Shown piece by piece: positions 9,144 through 17,939 of a DNA stretch of 64,000 nt. The DNA lies in NCBI GenBank assembly GCA_016791265.1, contig JAEUMY010000008.1:62001-126000 (forward strand). The letters run 5' to 3'. The position numbers and the translations under genes are program-made. Positions within the stretch are counted from its first letter, which is position 1, and every line of letters starts with the position of its first letter. Below the pieces are notes generated by a model. It made no database searches. It saw only the letters and a list, made by a program, of their open reading frames with translations, and had not been told where the DNA came from. This stretch comes from Betaproteobacteria bacterium (lineage in GTDB: Bacteria > Pseudomonadota > Gammaproteobacteria > Burkholderiales > Usitatibacteraceae).

Positions 9144-9908
9144 ATGGATGACCGCACCAAGCCCGCAAGTTTACATGACTGGTTCAGCACTCCCCTGGGG
9201 ACGTATGTGCTGGGTCGGGAGCAGGCGTGGCTCGACGAGACCACGCCGAACATCTTCGGCTATCACGCGCTGCAACTGGGGCTGCCGGAGGTGGACTTGC
9301 TGCGCGAGTCGCGCATTGTTCATCGCCTGCGCGTCTCGCCCGCGGTCGAACGCAAGCCCGCAGGCGGCCTCTGTGCGCGGCTGGCGGAGCTTCCCATCGC
9401 CACCCAAAGCGTGGACCTGGCGATCCTGCCACATGTGCTCGAATTCGCGGCCGATCCGCATGACATCCTGCGCGAGATCGACCGCATCATGATTCCAGAA
9501 GGCCGGCTCATCATCATCGGCTTCAACCCGTGGAGCCTCTTCGGCATGCGGCGGCTGCTCGGCCAATCCGATGCGTTACCCTGGAATGGCCGCTTCGTGT
9601 CGCTCCTGCGCATGAAGGACTGGTTGTCGCTCTTGGGGTTCGATGTCGCGGACGGCCATCTCGCCTGCTACGCGCCGCCCATGCGCTCGGAAACCTGGTT
9701 GCGGCGCTGGGGTTTTCTCGACGCCACCGGCGGCCGCTGGTGGGGCGTTGCCGGGGGCGTCTACATGCTGGAGGCGGTGAAACGAGTGCGCGGCACGCGC
9801 ATCATCACGCCGGCATGGAGCCAGCGCAAAGTCGAGCGCAAGTTCGCCGCCGCGGCCAAGCGCCAGGAAGCGGCGCGCACTTCGTCTCATCTCACCCTGA
9901 TCAAATAA
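9144..9908 (+). CDS. Class I SAM-dependent methyltransferase (YafS-like)
   Basis: A 254-residue protein with a methyltransferase fold: Leu-Pro-His-Val-Leu-Glu-Phe followed by Asp-Pro-His-Asp-Ile-Leu-Arg-Glu-Ile and the strand Arg-Leu-Ile-Ile-Ile-Gly-Phe-Asn-Pro, typical of SAM-binding methyltransferases. Position between gloB and rnhA-dnaQ matches E. coli yafS and its relatives, so it is probably orthologous; the substrate is unknown. Its TAA overlaps the ATG of rnhA by one base, which suggests translational coupling. Confidence 0.8.
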   Translation: MDDRTKPASLHDWFSTPLGTYVLGREQAWLDETTPNIFGYHALQLGLPEVDLLRESRIVHRLRVSPAVERKPAGGLCARLAELPIATQSVDLAILPHVLEFAADPHDILREIDRIMIPEGRLIIIGFNPWSLFGMRRLLGQSDALPWNGRFVSLLRMKDWLSLLGFDVADGHLACYAPPMRSETWLRRWGFLDATGGRWWGVAGGVYMLEAVKRVRGTRIITPAWSQRKVERKFAAAAKRQEAARTSSHLTLIK

Positions 9909-10351
9909 TGAGTGTCGAAATCTTCACCGACGGGGCCTGCAAGGGCAATCCCGGACCCGGTGGCTGGGGCGCGCTGTTGCGCTTCGGCGCCGAGGAAAAA
10001 GAACTCTTCGGGGGTGAACCCGAAACCACCAACAACCGCATGGAACTCTTGGCCGTGATCGAGGCCCTCACAGCCTTGAAGCGGCCGTGCGACGTCGTCT
10101 TGCACACCGACTCGCAGTATGTGCAGAAGGGCATCACCGAGTGGATTCACGGCTGGAAAAACCGGGCATGGAAAACGGCCGACAAGAAGCCCGTGAAGAA
10201 CGCCGATCTCTGGCGCCGGCTGGATGCCGTGTCGTCGCAGCACAAGGTGGATTGGCGCTGGGTGAAAGGCCATGCCGGGCATGACGGCAACGAGCGCGCC
10301 GACGCGCTGGCCAACCGCGGCGTGGACCTCGCACTGAAAGCGCGCCGATGA
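9908..10351 (+). CDS. rnhA: Ribonuclease HI
   Basis: Degrades the RNA strand of RNA-DNA hybrids such as R-loops and primer remnants. At 147 residues it has the usual length and all hallmarks: [10 protein letters not shown] with the first catalytic Asp, Asn-Asn-Arg-Met-Glu-Leu with the catalytic Glu, Thr-Asp-Ser-Gln-Tyr with the second Asp, and [12 protein letters not shown] at the C-terminus. Its TGA overlaps the ATG of dnaQ (ATGA), so rnhA and dnaQ are translationally coupled, as in many proteobacteria. Confidence 0.97.
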   Translation: MSVEIFTDGACKGNPGPGGWGALLRFGAEEKELFGGEPETTNNRMELLAVIEALTALKRPCDVVLHTDSQYVQKGITEWIHGWKNRAWKTADKKPVKNADLWRRLDAVSSQHKVDWRWVKGHAGHDGNERADALANRGVDLALKARR

Positions 10352-11073
10352 GACAAATCCTGCTCGACACCGAAACCACCGGCCTGGACCCGCGCCAGGG
10401 TCACCGCATCATCGAAATCGCCTGCGTCGAAATGCAGAAGCGGCGCTTCACCAGCAAGGATTTGCATCACTACATACACCCCGAGCGCGACATCGACCCC
10501 GATGCGACGGGTGTGCATGGCATCACACTCGATATGCTGGAGGGCAAGCCTCGCTTCGCCGACATCGCCGACGAGTTCCTGCGCTTTGTCGAGGGTGCCG
10601 AGCTCATCATCCACAACGCGCCGTTCGATGTCGGCTTCATCAATGCCGAACTGGATCGCCTCGGCCGGCCGGCGCTCGCCACGATTTGCAGCGTGACGGA
10701 CACGCTTGCCATGGCGCGCGAGCTGCACCCCGGCAAGAAGAACTCGCTGGACGCCCTGTGCGAGCGCTACCAGATCGACCGCTCGGCGCGCGTGCTGCAT
10801 GGCGCGCTTCTGGACGCGCGTCTCCTGGGCGAGGTCTACATGGCCATGACCCGCGGTCAGGACAGCCTGGAAATCGGCATGGACGCGGATGCCGCGGACA
10901 CGGGCGACAGTGCGAATATTCGCAAGACGCGACCGACCCGGCTGAAGCTTGTCCGCGCCTCGACCGAGGAGCTGCGGCTGCACGCGGCCCAGGTCGAGTC
11001 CATCGACAAGGCCAGTGGCGGCAAGGCCGTGTGGAAGTCGATGTCCGGTGCGCCGCAGGGCAAAGACGCCTGA
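10348..11073 (+). CDS. dnaQ: DNA polymerase III subunit epsilon (proofreading exonuclease)
   Basis: The 3'-5' proofreading exonuclease of the replicative polymerase. 241 residues, with Exo I Asp-Thr-Glu-Thr-Thr-Gly-Leu-Asp at the N-terminus, the Exo II region His-Asn-Ala-Pro-Phe-Asp-Val-Gly-Phe, and Exo III-epsilon His-Gly-Ala-Leu-Leu-Asp-Ala. The C-terminal tail, which in homologues contacts the alpha subunit, contains the exact palindrome (10912-10923) read as Ala-Asn-Ile-Arg-Lys, in the flexible linker after the exonuclease domain. Translation is coupled to rnhA by a 4-bp overlap. Confidence 0.96.
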   Translation: MRQILLDTETTGLDPRQGHRIIEIACVEMQKRRFTSKDLHHYIHPERDIDPDATGVHGITLDMLEGKPRFADIADEFLRFVEGAELIIHNAPFDVGFINAELDRLGRPALATICSVTDTLAMARELHPGKKNSLDALCERYQIDRSARVLHGALLDARLLGEVYMAMTRGQDSLEIGMDADAADTGDSANIRKTRPTRLKLVRASTEELRLHAAQVESIDKASGGKAVWKSMSGAPQGKDA

Positions 11074-11099
11074 TTCAGCCTCGCGCCAGCGGGGTCGCA

Positions 11100-11108
11100 T
11101 GCTATACT
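11100..11108 (+). promoter_or_regulatory. Extended -10 promoter element
   Basis: TGCTATACT, an extended -10 (TGn plus TATACT), about 75 bp upstream of the first cytochrome c gene and after dnaQ. No convincing -35 hexamer is visible. Placement is by eye. Confidence 0.35.
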
Positions 11109-11182
11109 CCGCGCCGTTGTTTTCGCTTCAATTTTGCTGGCCCGCAAGCGTAAAGCCAGTCCAAACCGCCACAACAAAAGCC

Positions 11183-11515
11183 ATGACTTCCTCCATATTC
11201 GCTCGCGGCCTCGTGCTGCTCACTCTGGGTGTCGCCGCTTCCGCGTCCGCGCAGGCCATCGGCGACCCCGTCGCTGGCAAATCCAAGGCGTTTGCTTGCA
11301 CCGGCTGTCACGGCCTGGGCGGCACCAAGGTCGCCTATCCCGACGTGTACAAAGTGCCCAAGCTGGGCGGCCAGCATGCGGCCTACATCGTGGCGGCGTT
11401 GAAGGCGTACAAGAGCGGTGAGCGCTTCAACGAGACCATGAAGGCGCAGGCGTCCGCGCTCTCCGAAAAGGACATGGCCGACATCGCCGCCTACTATGCG
11501 GCCGACAAGAAGTAA
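11183..11515 (+). CDS. Small periplasmic class I cytochrome c (c553/c4-like)
   Basis: 110 residues with a signal peptide ending about Ala-Ser-Ala-Gln-Ala and one haem-binding motif Cys-Thr-Gly-Cys-His early in the mature protein. A Met later in the chain (around Asn-Glu-Thr-Met-Lys) is the likely sixth ligand. Start ATG at 11183 gives the signal peptide directly. It lies 15 bp before a second cytochrome of similar design, so the two are probably an operon. Such proteins shuttle electrons in the periplasm; no dedicated oxidase or reductase gene is adjacent. Confidence 0.88.
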   Translation: MTSSIFARGLVLLTLGVAASASAQAIGDPVAGKSKAFACTGCHGLGGTKVAYPDVYKVPKLGGQHAAYIVAALKAYKSGERFNETMKAQASALSEKDMADIAAYYAADKK

Positions 11516-11530
11516 TCGGGGACCCGAATC

Positions 11531-11872
11531 ATGAATCGCACCATCAAGACATTCGCACTGGCCGCACTTCTGGCCGCATTCACCGCCGGCGTCCAGGCGA
11601 GCGCCATGCCCAAGGGCAATGCGGCCAAAGGCAAGGAAGCGTCGGCCGCCTGCGCTGCTTGCCACGGCGAAGACGGCAACAGCAAGTCGGGCGAGTTCCC
11701 CAAGCTGGCTGGCCAGCATGCCGACTACCTGTACAACTCGCTCGTGCAGTACAAGTCCAAGCAGCGCAAGAACGCCATCATGGGCGGTTTCGCCGCGACG
11801 CTGTCCCGTCAGCAGATGGCCGATCTCGCCGCGTTCTATGCGAGCCAGAAGGGCTTGGATCACAAGTACTGA
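11531..11872 (+). CDS. Small periplasmic class I cytochrome c
   Basis: 113 residues, signal peptide ending near Val-Gln-Ala-Ser-Ala, haem motif Cys-Ala-Ala-Cys-His followed by Gly-Glu-Asp-Gly-Asn-Ser, and a likely Met ligand in Ala-Ile-Met-Gly-Gly-Phe. The family shares Lys-Leu-Ala-Gly-Gln-His-Ala-Asp-Tyr with its neighbour, so the two arose by duplication or belong to one family. The gene is followed by a palindrome copy and a rho-independent terminator, which closes the two-gene operon. Confidence 0.9.
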   Translation: MNRTIKTFALAALLAAFTAGVQASAMPKGNAAKGKEASAACAACHGEDGNSKSGEFPKLAGQHADYLYNSLVQYKSKQRKNAIMGGFAATLSRQQMADLAAFYASQKGLDHKY

Positions 11873-11879
11873 CAACCTG

Positions 11880-11891
11880 GCGAATATTCGC
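11880..11891. repeat. Iterated palindrome GCGAATATTCGC, between cytochrome stop and terminator
   Basis: Exact copy beginning 8 bp after the stop of the second cytochrome and ending 9 bp before the terminator stem. Confidence 0.9.
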
Positions 11892-11900
11892 AACGAAGGA

Positions 11901-11926
11901 AAACCCGGCCGAGCGCCGGGTTTTTT
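11901..11926 (+). terminator. Rho-independent terminator of cytochrome operon
   Basis: Inverted repeat AAACCCGGC / GCCGGGTTT (11901-11909, 11915-11923), 5-nt loop, with a run of T through 11926. Textbook intrinsic terminator on the plus strand. Confidence 0.92.
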
Positions 11927-12017
11927 GTGCCGGCTGCCGGTGTGGCGTGGTCCGGCATGCCTTGCCAGCGCGCTGTGAGCCGCGCAAAATCGAACCACTC
12001 TCCGACCGGATCGCGCC

Positions 12018-13913
12018 ATGGTTTCAGCGACTTTGTCCACTGGCTTCGCATCGTGCGTGTTCACCCTGCGCGCAAGCGCCGTCTTGGTTCGCGCCATCGC
12101 GATCTGTCTCGGTCTCTCGCTGGCGATGCCGTCCTGGGCCTGCTCCGTGCATCCCCCAGCGTCGACTCTGCGCAAGGTCTCGGCGCAGAAGTTCCTCGCC
12201 AAGGCCGACCCTGTCTGGGCCGGGCCGGCACTCACCGGTTCCTGGTTCGACCCGGCACGCAGCGGCGAAGGCATCATCATCCAGTACCTCGGCAATGGCA
12301 GTGTCCTGGCGCTCTGGTTCACTTACCCGACGACAGGCGAGCCCGGCACGCAGGCCTGGCTCCTCAGCGAGCCCGCGTTTGCGGATGGCAACAAGGTGAC
12401 CTTCAGCCGCGTGTACCAGCCCAAGGGCGGCGTGTTCGGCGCCAACTTCAATCCCGAGGCGGTCACGCGCGAGAACTGGGGCACGCTTGAGCTTGAGGTG
12501 GTGAACTGCGAAACACTGGTGTTGCGCTACCAGGGTCCGGCCAGCTACGGCAGCGGGCTGCGCACGATGACGCGCATTGCCGCGCTAGACCAGCTCAGCT
12601 GCACCGGGATCACGCGGACGCTGACCGCATCCGGCGCCCGCGCTTTCTCGGGACTTCAGGCGCGTACCGGTGCTTGGTACGTGCCCAGCCGCAGTGGTGA
12701 GGGCTGGATTGTCGAAGAGTTGCCGAACAACCAGGCCATCGTCTACTGGTTCACGTTCGATCCCGACGGCCGCCAGGCCTGGGTGGGGGGACTGGGCACG
12801 CGCAGCGCCGGACGCATCGACCTCGTTGACGCGCGCATCACCCGTGGCACCCGCTTCGGCGAGAGCTTCAGCGCCGCCGCAGTCGAGCGCCTGCCCTGGG
12901 GACGCATGAGTTTCGTTTTCTCCGGATGCGGACAGGTCGACATGAGTTATGAGTCGACGCTGCCGGGCTGGGGTGCGGGGAGCCATCGTGGCCAGCGGCT
13001 CACCGAAGTCGCCGGTGCGGTGTGTCTGGACGGTCAGCCGGCGGCGAGGACGCGCGGGACGTGGGCGGATGGGCCGCCGGTGCCAGGCGATGCACAGTCG
13101 GAGCTGGCGGCGACCGTGCTCGATGGCAGCATTTATGCATTGGGAGGCTTTGGCGATCCGCGCGGCTTCAAGCGCTACAACCCGACGACAGGCAGCTGGC
13201 AAACGCTGCCGGCCATGCCCGCGGGACGCGATCACCTGGCGGCATTCGCTTTGGATGGCGGTGTGTTCTTTTCCGGCGGCGCCGCCAACGGCGACGGCAA
13301 CCAGGCCGTGTCCGCATTCCGCTACGACGTCGCCAGTCAGCAATGGGAAGCGCGACCGGAGCTGGCGATGAACTTCGGCAGCCATGCCGCTGTGTTGAAT
13401 GGTCGCGTCTACATCGGCAATCTCGATGGAACGTTGCAGGAATACGATCCGCGCAGCCGCAAGGTGCGGCGCATCGACGCCTCCACCGATCCAGGCGCGC
13501 CGCGTGACCATTCGCAAGTGGTCGCGTTCCTGGGCGAGATCTGGATGATCGGCGGGCGCATCCCCGAGACGACGGTGGTTGCCATCTACGATCCTGTCGC
13601 TGAGCGCTGGCGTGCCGGTCCCAGCCTGCTTCGGCGTCGCGGGGGCTTCGCGGCAGCGGTGGCGGATGGCCAGCTCGTGATCGGTGGCGGGGAAGTGCTG
13701 TTCAACGTCTCGCCGCAGCGACTGGAGGGCAGCTACGAAGTCATTGCGCCAGGCGCCAATGCGTGGGTGGAGGCACAGCGCTCACCCGTCAGCGTTCACG
13801 GGATGGGCAGCGTCGGCCTGGGCGGGCGCTTCTACGCCATCGGTGGTTCGACGGTCGCCGCGTCTGCGGCGTCGAATGTGAATCGGATGCTGTCGGTGCA
13901 ATTCACCGAATAG
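12018..13913 (+). CDS. Secreted two-part protein: duplicated SGEG domain plus kelch-like propeller
   Basis: 631 residues. After an N-terminal hydrophobic signal ending around Pro-Ser-Trp-Ala, the first half has two copies of an aromatic-rich module, each starting with Trp-(Phe/Tyr)-x-Pro-x-Arg-Ser-Gly-Glu-Gly and Ala-(Leu/Ile)-(Trp/Val)-Tyr/Trp-Phe-Thr. The second half carries repeated kelch-like strands (Gly-Gly-Phe-Gly, Met-Ile-Gly-Gly-Arg, Ala-Ile-Gly-Gly-Ser) consistent with a beta-propeller. No catalytic residues recognised. It starts 145 bp after the previous gene; the exact start (12018 or a later Met) is uncertain because about 30 residues precede the signal core. Probably exported and binding something outside the cytoplasmic membrane. 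Confidence 0.75.
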   Translation: MVSATLSTGFASCVFTLRASAVLVRAIAICLGLSLAMPSWACSVHPPASTLRKVSAQKFLAKADPVWAGPALTGSWFDPARSGEGIIIQYLGNGSVLALWFTYPTTGEPGTQAWLLSEPAFADGNKVTFSRVYQPKGGVFGANFNPEAVTRENWGTLELEVVNCETLVLRYQGPASYGSGLRTMTRIAALDQLSCTGITRTLTASGARAFSGLQARTGAWYVPSRSGEGWIVEELPNNQAIVYWFTFDPDGRQAWVGGLGTRSAGRIDLVDARITRGTRFGESFSAAAVERLPWGRMSFVFSGCGQVDMSYESTLPGWGAGSHRGQRLTEVAGAVCLDGQPAARTRGTWADGPPVPGDAQSELAATVLDGSIYALGGFGDPRGFKRYNPTTGSWQTLPAMPAGRDHLAAFALDGGVFFSGGAANGDGNQAVSAFRYDVASQQWEARPELAMNFGSHAAVLNGRVYIGNLDGTLQEYDPRSRKVRRIDASTDPGAPRDHSQVVAFLGEIWMIGGRIPETTVVAIYDPVAERWRAGPSLLRRRGGFAAAVADGQLVIGGGEVLFNVSPQRLEGSYEVIAPGANAWVEAQRSPVSVHGMGSVGLGGRFYAIGGSTVAASAASNVNRMLSVQFTE

Positions 13914-13926
13914 CGCTACGTCACTC

Positions 13927-14358
13927 TCAGCCCGCCTGCCTCGCGGCGAGACAGCCCAGATAAATCGCCGGGTCGGGTGCGGTGTGATGGCGCTGCGCCT
14001 GCCAGATCATCTCAGCAAGGCAATCCATCATCACATGCTCGGCGTCGAGCGCCGACCCCAGCGCCCGCGAGAGCCTGGCGTGGTGGGCGGCCACGCCAGC
14101 CGGTTGATCGATGGACACCTGCTCGCGGATGGAGAGATGCATCGACAGATGCAGGAACGGATTGGTCTCGCCGTGCTCCGGCGGCCAGTCGCGGTCCAGC
14201 GCATCGCCCCCGGATTCCAACAGCGCGTGATACTCGGGATGCTGGGCGATCAATTCACCCGCGACCGTTTCCAGCGGCGTGGCCGGCCGTGCGTCGCGAT
14301 GCTTCAGCCAGGCGTCAATGAGGAATTGGCGGGCTTCGTTGCGGGAGGGGTTGAACAT
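13927..14358 (-). CDS. DUF1841 family protein
   Basis: 143 residues starting Met-Phe-Asn-Pro-Ser-Arg, the usual start of DUF1841 proteins, with the conserved Asn-Pro-Phe-Leu-His-Leu-Ser-Met-His and a His-rich C-terminal third ending in Cys-Leu. Common in betaproteobacteria, often near nth, as here (about 1 kb away); function unknown. The longer reading frame upstream of 14358 is discarded because it would cross a terminator-like hairpin and has no family match. Convergent with the kelch-like gene with a 13-bp gap. Confidence 0.82.
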   Translation of the reverse strand: MFNPSRNEARQFLIDAWLKHRDARPATPLETVAGELIAQHPEYHALLESGGDALDRDWPPEHGETNPFLHLSMHLSIREQVSIDQPAGVAAHHARLSRALGSALDAEHVMMDCLAEMIWQAQRHHTAPDPAIYLGCLAARQAG

Positions 14359-14415
14359 GGTGGCGAGAAGTTTCGCACGAAGGCGCGCGCGACCGGTGCG
14401 CTTGCAAAGCGAAAG

Positions 14416-14452
14416 GGCAAAAAATTGGGGCGGCCCCTTGCGGCGCCGCCCC
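14416..14452 (-). terminator. Terminator-like hairpin upstream of DUF1841 gene
   Basis: Reading the minus strand, an 8-bp GC stem (14452-14445 pairing with 14434-14427) is followed directly by AATTTTTTGCCC. This is intrinsic-terminator architecture about 60 bp before the DUF1841 ATG, with no gene upstream on that strand for 1.5 kb. It could attenuate DUF1841 or end a small transcript from the 445-bp intergenic region. On the plus strand no gene reads into it. Confidence 0.45.
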
Positions 14453-14610
14453 GAATCTTCTCCTCCTCGTATTGGGTTCCCCATTGCAGTCCAGGGATGG
14501 GGCGCATTCTTATGGGAGTGTCGCGAAAGTGCAATCGTGCAGCGCAGCAAAAATGCGGCAATTGGTATGTTATTGGCATCTCATTGCTGGATTGCACAGA
14601 GGGAAGGGAT

Positions 14611-14622
14611 GCGAATATTCGC
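14611..14622. repeat. Iterated palindrome GCGAATATTCGC, in 445-bp intergenic region
   Basis: Exact copy within the gap 14359-14803 between divergent DUF1841 and the next exported protein. The rest of the gap holds the terminator-like hairpin and a patch rich in TGC/GCA near 14527-14560, but no ORF I can support. Confidence 0.9.
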
Positions 14623-14803
14623 GTTGAGACTTTTTTGCAACACCCCAAGGCTTGCAAGCATCGTGGCTGTTGGATGCGCAGGCATTGCTAGTCAGTCGCC
14701 CTGCTCACAAGCGCCGGATCCGCAGGTCTGCCTCGCCCCCTCCGCGCTGCCATTGGCGCCTTCGTGATGAAATGAAATGTGTGCAACAGCTCGGAGATAA
14801 GAC

Positions 14804-15349
14804 GTGAAAGCACTTGTACTGTCGATGGCCCTGATGCAGTTGTCTTGTTTCGCATTTGCGGGCAGCTATCCCCAAGGCATTGATGAATACGACCCCACTT
14901 CGGATTTCTACTACAAATCCGTCGTCACTCAAGACAACCGTGGCCTTTTGTCCAAGGGAGGCCAGATTGGCAATATCGCAATCGTGAACCTTGCTGCGGG
15001 AACTACACAGTTATTGTTCAAGGAGCCAATCAAGGGAGCGTTGCGCACATTCCTCTATGAGGCAGGCCACAAGGAGGGCGCAATCCTCTTCTCCCACGAA
15101 GGCTATAGTCCGGTGCGGAACAATCGAAATATCGAGAAGCGCCCACCACGAAACCGGCTTCTCATCGAGCTGGCATTGCCCGATGGTCGAGGCTCCGAGC
15201 TTCATACGGCCGAAAAGGATGGCAAGAATCTGAAGAAGCTGGTGACAGTCCCAACCGGCGCGAGTTGGCATATCGACGTCAAGAACTCCAAGCTGAGGAT
15301 AGTCCACCGGACGGGCGACTCAATCCGCCTTGAGAACTTTGACTGGTGA
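14804..15349 (+). CDS. Exported protein of unknown function
   Basis: 181 residues from a GTG start at 14804, preceded by GGAG about 8 bp upstream. The first 19-20 residues form a signal peptide ending Phe-Ala-Phe-Ala-Gly. The mature chain is mixed polar with alternating beta-like stretches and no Cys; I recognise no family. Composition is less GC-rich than its neighbours, for example many AAG/AAT codons and a string of Asn-Asn-Arg-Asn-Ile, which may point to recent acquisition. It stands alone between DUF1841 and nth, which converges on it. Confidence 0.7.
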   Translation: MKALVLSMALMQLSCFAFAGSYPQGIDEYDPTSDFYYKSVVTQDNRGLLSKGGQIGNIAIVNLAAGTTQLLFKEPIKGALRTFLYEAGHKEGAILFSHEGYSPVRNNRNIEKRPPRNRLLIELALPDGRGSELHTAEKDGKNLKKLVTVPTGASWHIDVKNSKLRIVHRTGDSIRLENFDW

Positions 15350-15373
15350 CAGATACATCGCTGCTGCTTCAGG

Positions 15374-16012
15374 TCAGGCTTCCTCGATCTTGTCCTTGAA
15401 TCCGCACAGATCATTCACCACGCAGGTGCCGCAACGCGGCTTGCGCGCCACGCACACATAGCGGCCGTGCAGGATGAGCCAGTGATGTGCATGCAGGCGG
15501 AACTCGTCCGGCACGCGCTTTTCCAGCTTCATTTCCACGGCCAGCACATCCTTGCCTGGTGCCAGCCCGGTGCGATTGCCCACGCGGAAGATGTGCGTGT
15601 CCACGGCCATGGTGGGTTCGCCGAATGCGACGTTCAGCACCACATTCGCGGTCTTGCGGCCGACCCCCGGCAATGCCTGCAATGCCTCGCGCGTGCGCGG
15701 CACCTCGCCGTCATGCTGGTCGATCAGCATCTGGCAAAGCGCGATCACGTTCTTGGCCTTGGTGCGGAAAAGGCCGATGGTCTTGATGTACTCGGTGAGC
15801 TTTTCCTCGCCCAGCTTCAGGATGGCCTTGGGCGTATTGGCTTTCGGAAACAGCTTGGCCGTGGCGAGGTTGACGCTCTTGTCCGTGGCCTGTGCCGACA
15901 ACACCACGGCCACCAGCAGCTCGAAAGGCGTCGCGTAATTGAGCTCGGACTTCGGTTCCGGGTTGTCGGCTTGCAGACGGCGGAAGAATTCGATGCGGTG
16001 GGCGGGTTTCAT
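15374..16012 (-). CDS. nth: Endonuclease III
   Basis: DNA glycosylase/AP lyase removing oxidised pyrimidines. 212 residues with the start at the ATG at 16012 (Met-Lys-Pro-Ala-His-Arg). The helix-hairpin-helix Leu-Pro-Gly-Val-Gly-Arg-Lys-Thr-Ala with the catalytic Lys, the catalytic Asp in Val-Asp-Thr-His, and the four-Cys cluster (C-x6-C-x2-C-x5-C) for the [4Fe-4S] at the C-terminus are all present. rsxB, its usual neighbour, is on the same strand 1.35 kb away; the plus-strand propeller gene has been inserted between them. Confidence 0.96.
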   Translation of the reverse strand: MKPAHRIEFFRRLQADNPEPKSELNYATPFELLVAVVLSAQATDKSVNLATAKLFPKANTPKAILKLGEEKLTEYIKTIGLFRTKAKNVIALCQMLIDQHDGEVPRTREALQALPGVGRKTANVVLNVAFGEPTMAVDTHIFRVGNRTGLAPGKDVLAVEMKLEKRVPDEFRLHAHHWLILHGRYVCVARKPRCGTCVVNDLCGFKDKIEEA

Positions 16013-16133
16013 GGCAAGTATTCTGAGCAAGTCAGCGGGCTTGCCAATTTGGCTGAATTATTGATACCCTCTTCTAGCAGAAAAAAATATTCAAGCTGCA
16101 AGGGAGCCAAGTTTCACAGTCCTGGAGTGTGTC

Positions 16134-17363
16134 ATGCACCCTTTCAAGTCATCCGGCCTGACTTTATCAGGCTTCCCACCGCATACCTTCCGCCCTTTTT
16201 CTCGTTTCATCTCTCTGCTTCTTCTGTTTGTCGCTTTCCTGTTTGTCGGTTTCTCAGGCCAGGCGGCCGCGGCGCCTTTTGCCTACGTCACGCTAGGCGG
16301 CTCAGGCAAAATCGTGATTCTGGATGTCGCGACCAACACTGTAGTTCGCGAGATCACGTCGAACGTGGCGTCCTCATCGGCTGTACTTTCGCCTTCCGGG
16401 CGCCAACTATATCTGGGAAGTAACGCCGCTCACACTGTTTCCGTTGTCGACATCGCGTCCGGCACGGTAACCAGCACATTCAGACCAATGGCGGCCGACG
16501 GTTTTCCGGTCGCCCTGGCGGTTCATCCAAACGGCAGCCGGCTGTACGTTTCAAACCAGAATGGTGAGCTATTGTCGGTGATTGATCTCTCAAGCAATCT
16601 CCCGATAGCGCAGATTCCGCTCATCAGACCTTCGGGTATTGCGGTCAGTCCAACCGGCAACTTCGCATACGTGGCGCAGCAGCGCAGAGATATTTCGCCA
16701 TCCACGCCTCGTACCGTTGCCGTGATTGACCTTCAGCAGAACAGGATGGTGTCTGAGCTGATCATCAACGCGAGCAACACCGAATCAATTCTTTTCAGTC
16801 CGAATGGCAGTCGTGCCTACTTCATCGAGGGCACCCATGTTGTGGTTGTCGACACTGCAAACCACTCGATTCTCGCCCGCTGGCAGTTGGGGGGCGCTGA
16901 ATTCGGTTTCTCGACAATGACGAGCATGGCAGTTTCAGCGGACGGATTGCGCCTTTACGTCGTGGCAGACAGCAGCAAGCGGGTTCATACCGTCGATACC
17001 ACGACGGGCAACATCGTTGCCAGTTTCCAATATACGAATGAACCGACCAGCATTGTTGTCGATTCGGCGCAGCAGGCTGCGATTCTTTTGGGTAATCGGA
17101 CGGGCCTGTCCACTTCCGTGAGTTTGGCGAATGGATCGGTCGTCAAATCGTTCTCCATTGGCGAAGGACCGAAAGCGTCCGCCTTGACCATGGCGAGTTT
17201 CGTGCCTGCGCAGCAATCGATTGACAACGGAGGATCCAGTGGCGGTGGTGGGGGGTGTGGCTACATCTCCGGCTCCGGTGGCCCCCCGGATCCAATGCTG
17301 CCGGCACTGGCCGCATTGGCGTTGCTTACAATTGCCCTGCGCCGACGCGCGCGCCAGCGCTAG
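16134..17363 (+). CDS. Exported YVTN-type beta-propeller protein with C-terminal sorting tail
   Basis: 409 residues. A long N-terminal signal (hydrophobic core Leu-Leu-Leu-Phe-Val-Ala) is followed by repeated beta-propeller blades of about 42 residues with Val-Ile-Asp-Leu/Val and Arg-Leu-Tyr-Val motifs, as in YVTN/lactonase-like repeats. The C-terminus has a tripartite tail: Gly/Ser-rich linker, Gly-Cys-Gly, then Asp-Pro-x-Leu-Pro, one hydrophobic helix and a terminal Arg cluster. That resembles proteobacterial CTERM sorting signals (JDVT/GlyGly type) processed at the membrane. It separates rsxB from nth and shares its stop (CTAG) with rsxB on the opposite strand, a sign of insertion into a conserved gene pair. 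Confidence 0.8.
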   Translation: MHPFKSSGLTLSGFPPHTFRPFSRFISLLLLFVAFLFVGFSGQAAAAPFAYVTLGGSGKIVILDVATNTVVREITSNVASSSAVLSPSGRQLYLGSNAAHTVSVVDIASGTVTSTFRPMAADGFPVALAVHPNGSRLYVSNQNGELLSVIDLSSNLPIAQIPLIRPSGIAVSPTGNFAYVAQQRRDISPSTPRTVAVIDLQQNRMVSELIINASNTESILFSPNGSRAYFIEGTHVVVVDTANHSILARWQLGGAEFGFSTMTSMAVSADGLRLYVVADSSKRVHTVDTTTGNIVASFQYTNEPTSIVVDSAQQAAILLGNRTGLSTSVSLANGSVVKSFSIGEGPKASALTMASFVPAQQSIDNGGSSGGGGGCGYISGSGGPPDPMLPALAALALLTIALRRRARQR

Positions 17364-17920
17364 GCAGACTTACTGTGTCCGCGGAGGCGCGACAGCGCTT
17401 CCGCTTCCACAGCGGCCAGCCTGGCTTCACGTTCTTCCTGATTGCGAACCAGCCGGCGTTGATGCGCGTTGAAGCGCTCGCGCGATGCATCCGCATCCGG
17501 CAGTGCGGAGACGGGCTCCATGTGGATGCAGTCCACCGGGCATACGGGGATGCACAACTCGCAACCGGTGCAGAGACCGGGCACGACGGTATGCATCCAC
17601 TTGTTCGCGCCGATGATGGCATCCGTGGGGCAGGGCGGCAGGCAGCGGGCGCAGCCGATGCAGGTGGCTTCATCAATGACGGCCACGGTTGGCGGGCGGT
17701 ATTCGCCGAATTCAGGGTTGAGCGGTTTGGGCGTGCGTCCCAGCAGCGTGGCGAGTTTCACCACGCCTTCGTCGCCACCCGGCGGACACTGGTCGATGTC
17801 CGCCTCGCCCGCGACGATGGCCTCTGCATACGGCTTGCAGCCCTGATAGCCGCACTTCGTGCATTGCGTCTGGGGCAGCAGCGCGTCGATGCGGTCGGCA
17901 AGCGTGGTGGGGGTCGTCAT
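17360..17920 (-). CDS. rsxB: Electron transport complex subunit RsxB/RnfB
   Basis: 186-residue iron-sulfur protein. Cys motifs in order: Cys-Thr-Lys-Cys-Gly with a downstream Cys (Fer4_7-type, residues about 20-45), then two ferredoxin-type sets, Cys-Ile-Gly-Cys-Ala-Arg-Cys and Cys-Thr-Gly-Cys-Glu-Leu-Cys, for two [4Fe-4S] clusters. The N-terminal membrane helix of classical RnfB is absent, the short form common in betaproteobacteria where rsxB stands alone near nth. Its partner in electron transfer is unknown because no other rnf genes are near. It overlaps the convergent propeller gene by 4 bp. Confidence 0.9.
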   Translation of the reverse strand: MTTPTTLADRIDALLPQTQCTKCGYQGCKPYAEAIVAGEADIDQCPPGGDEGVVKLATLLGRTPKPLNPEFGEYRPPTVAVIDEATCIGCARCLPPCPTDAIIGANKWMHTVVPGLCTGCELCIPVCPVDCIHMEPVSALPDADASRERFNAHQRRLVRNQEEREARLAAVEAEALSRLRGHSKSA

Positions 17921-17939
17921 GGGGCGCTATGGTAGTCCG

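Noticed and set aside
14304..14657. Open frame on the minus strand upstream of and overlapping DUF1841
   Set aside because: It crosses a terminator-like hairpin, has no family pattern, and overlaps DUF1841 in another frame.
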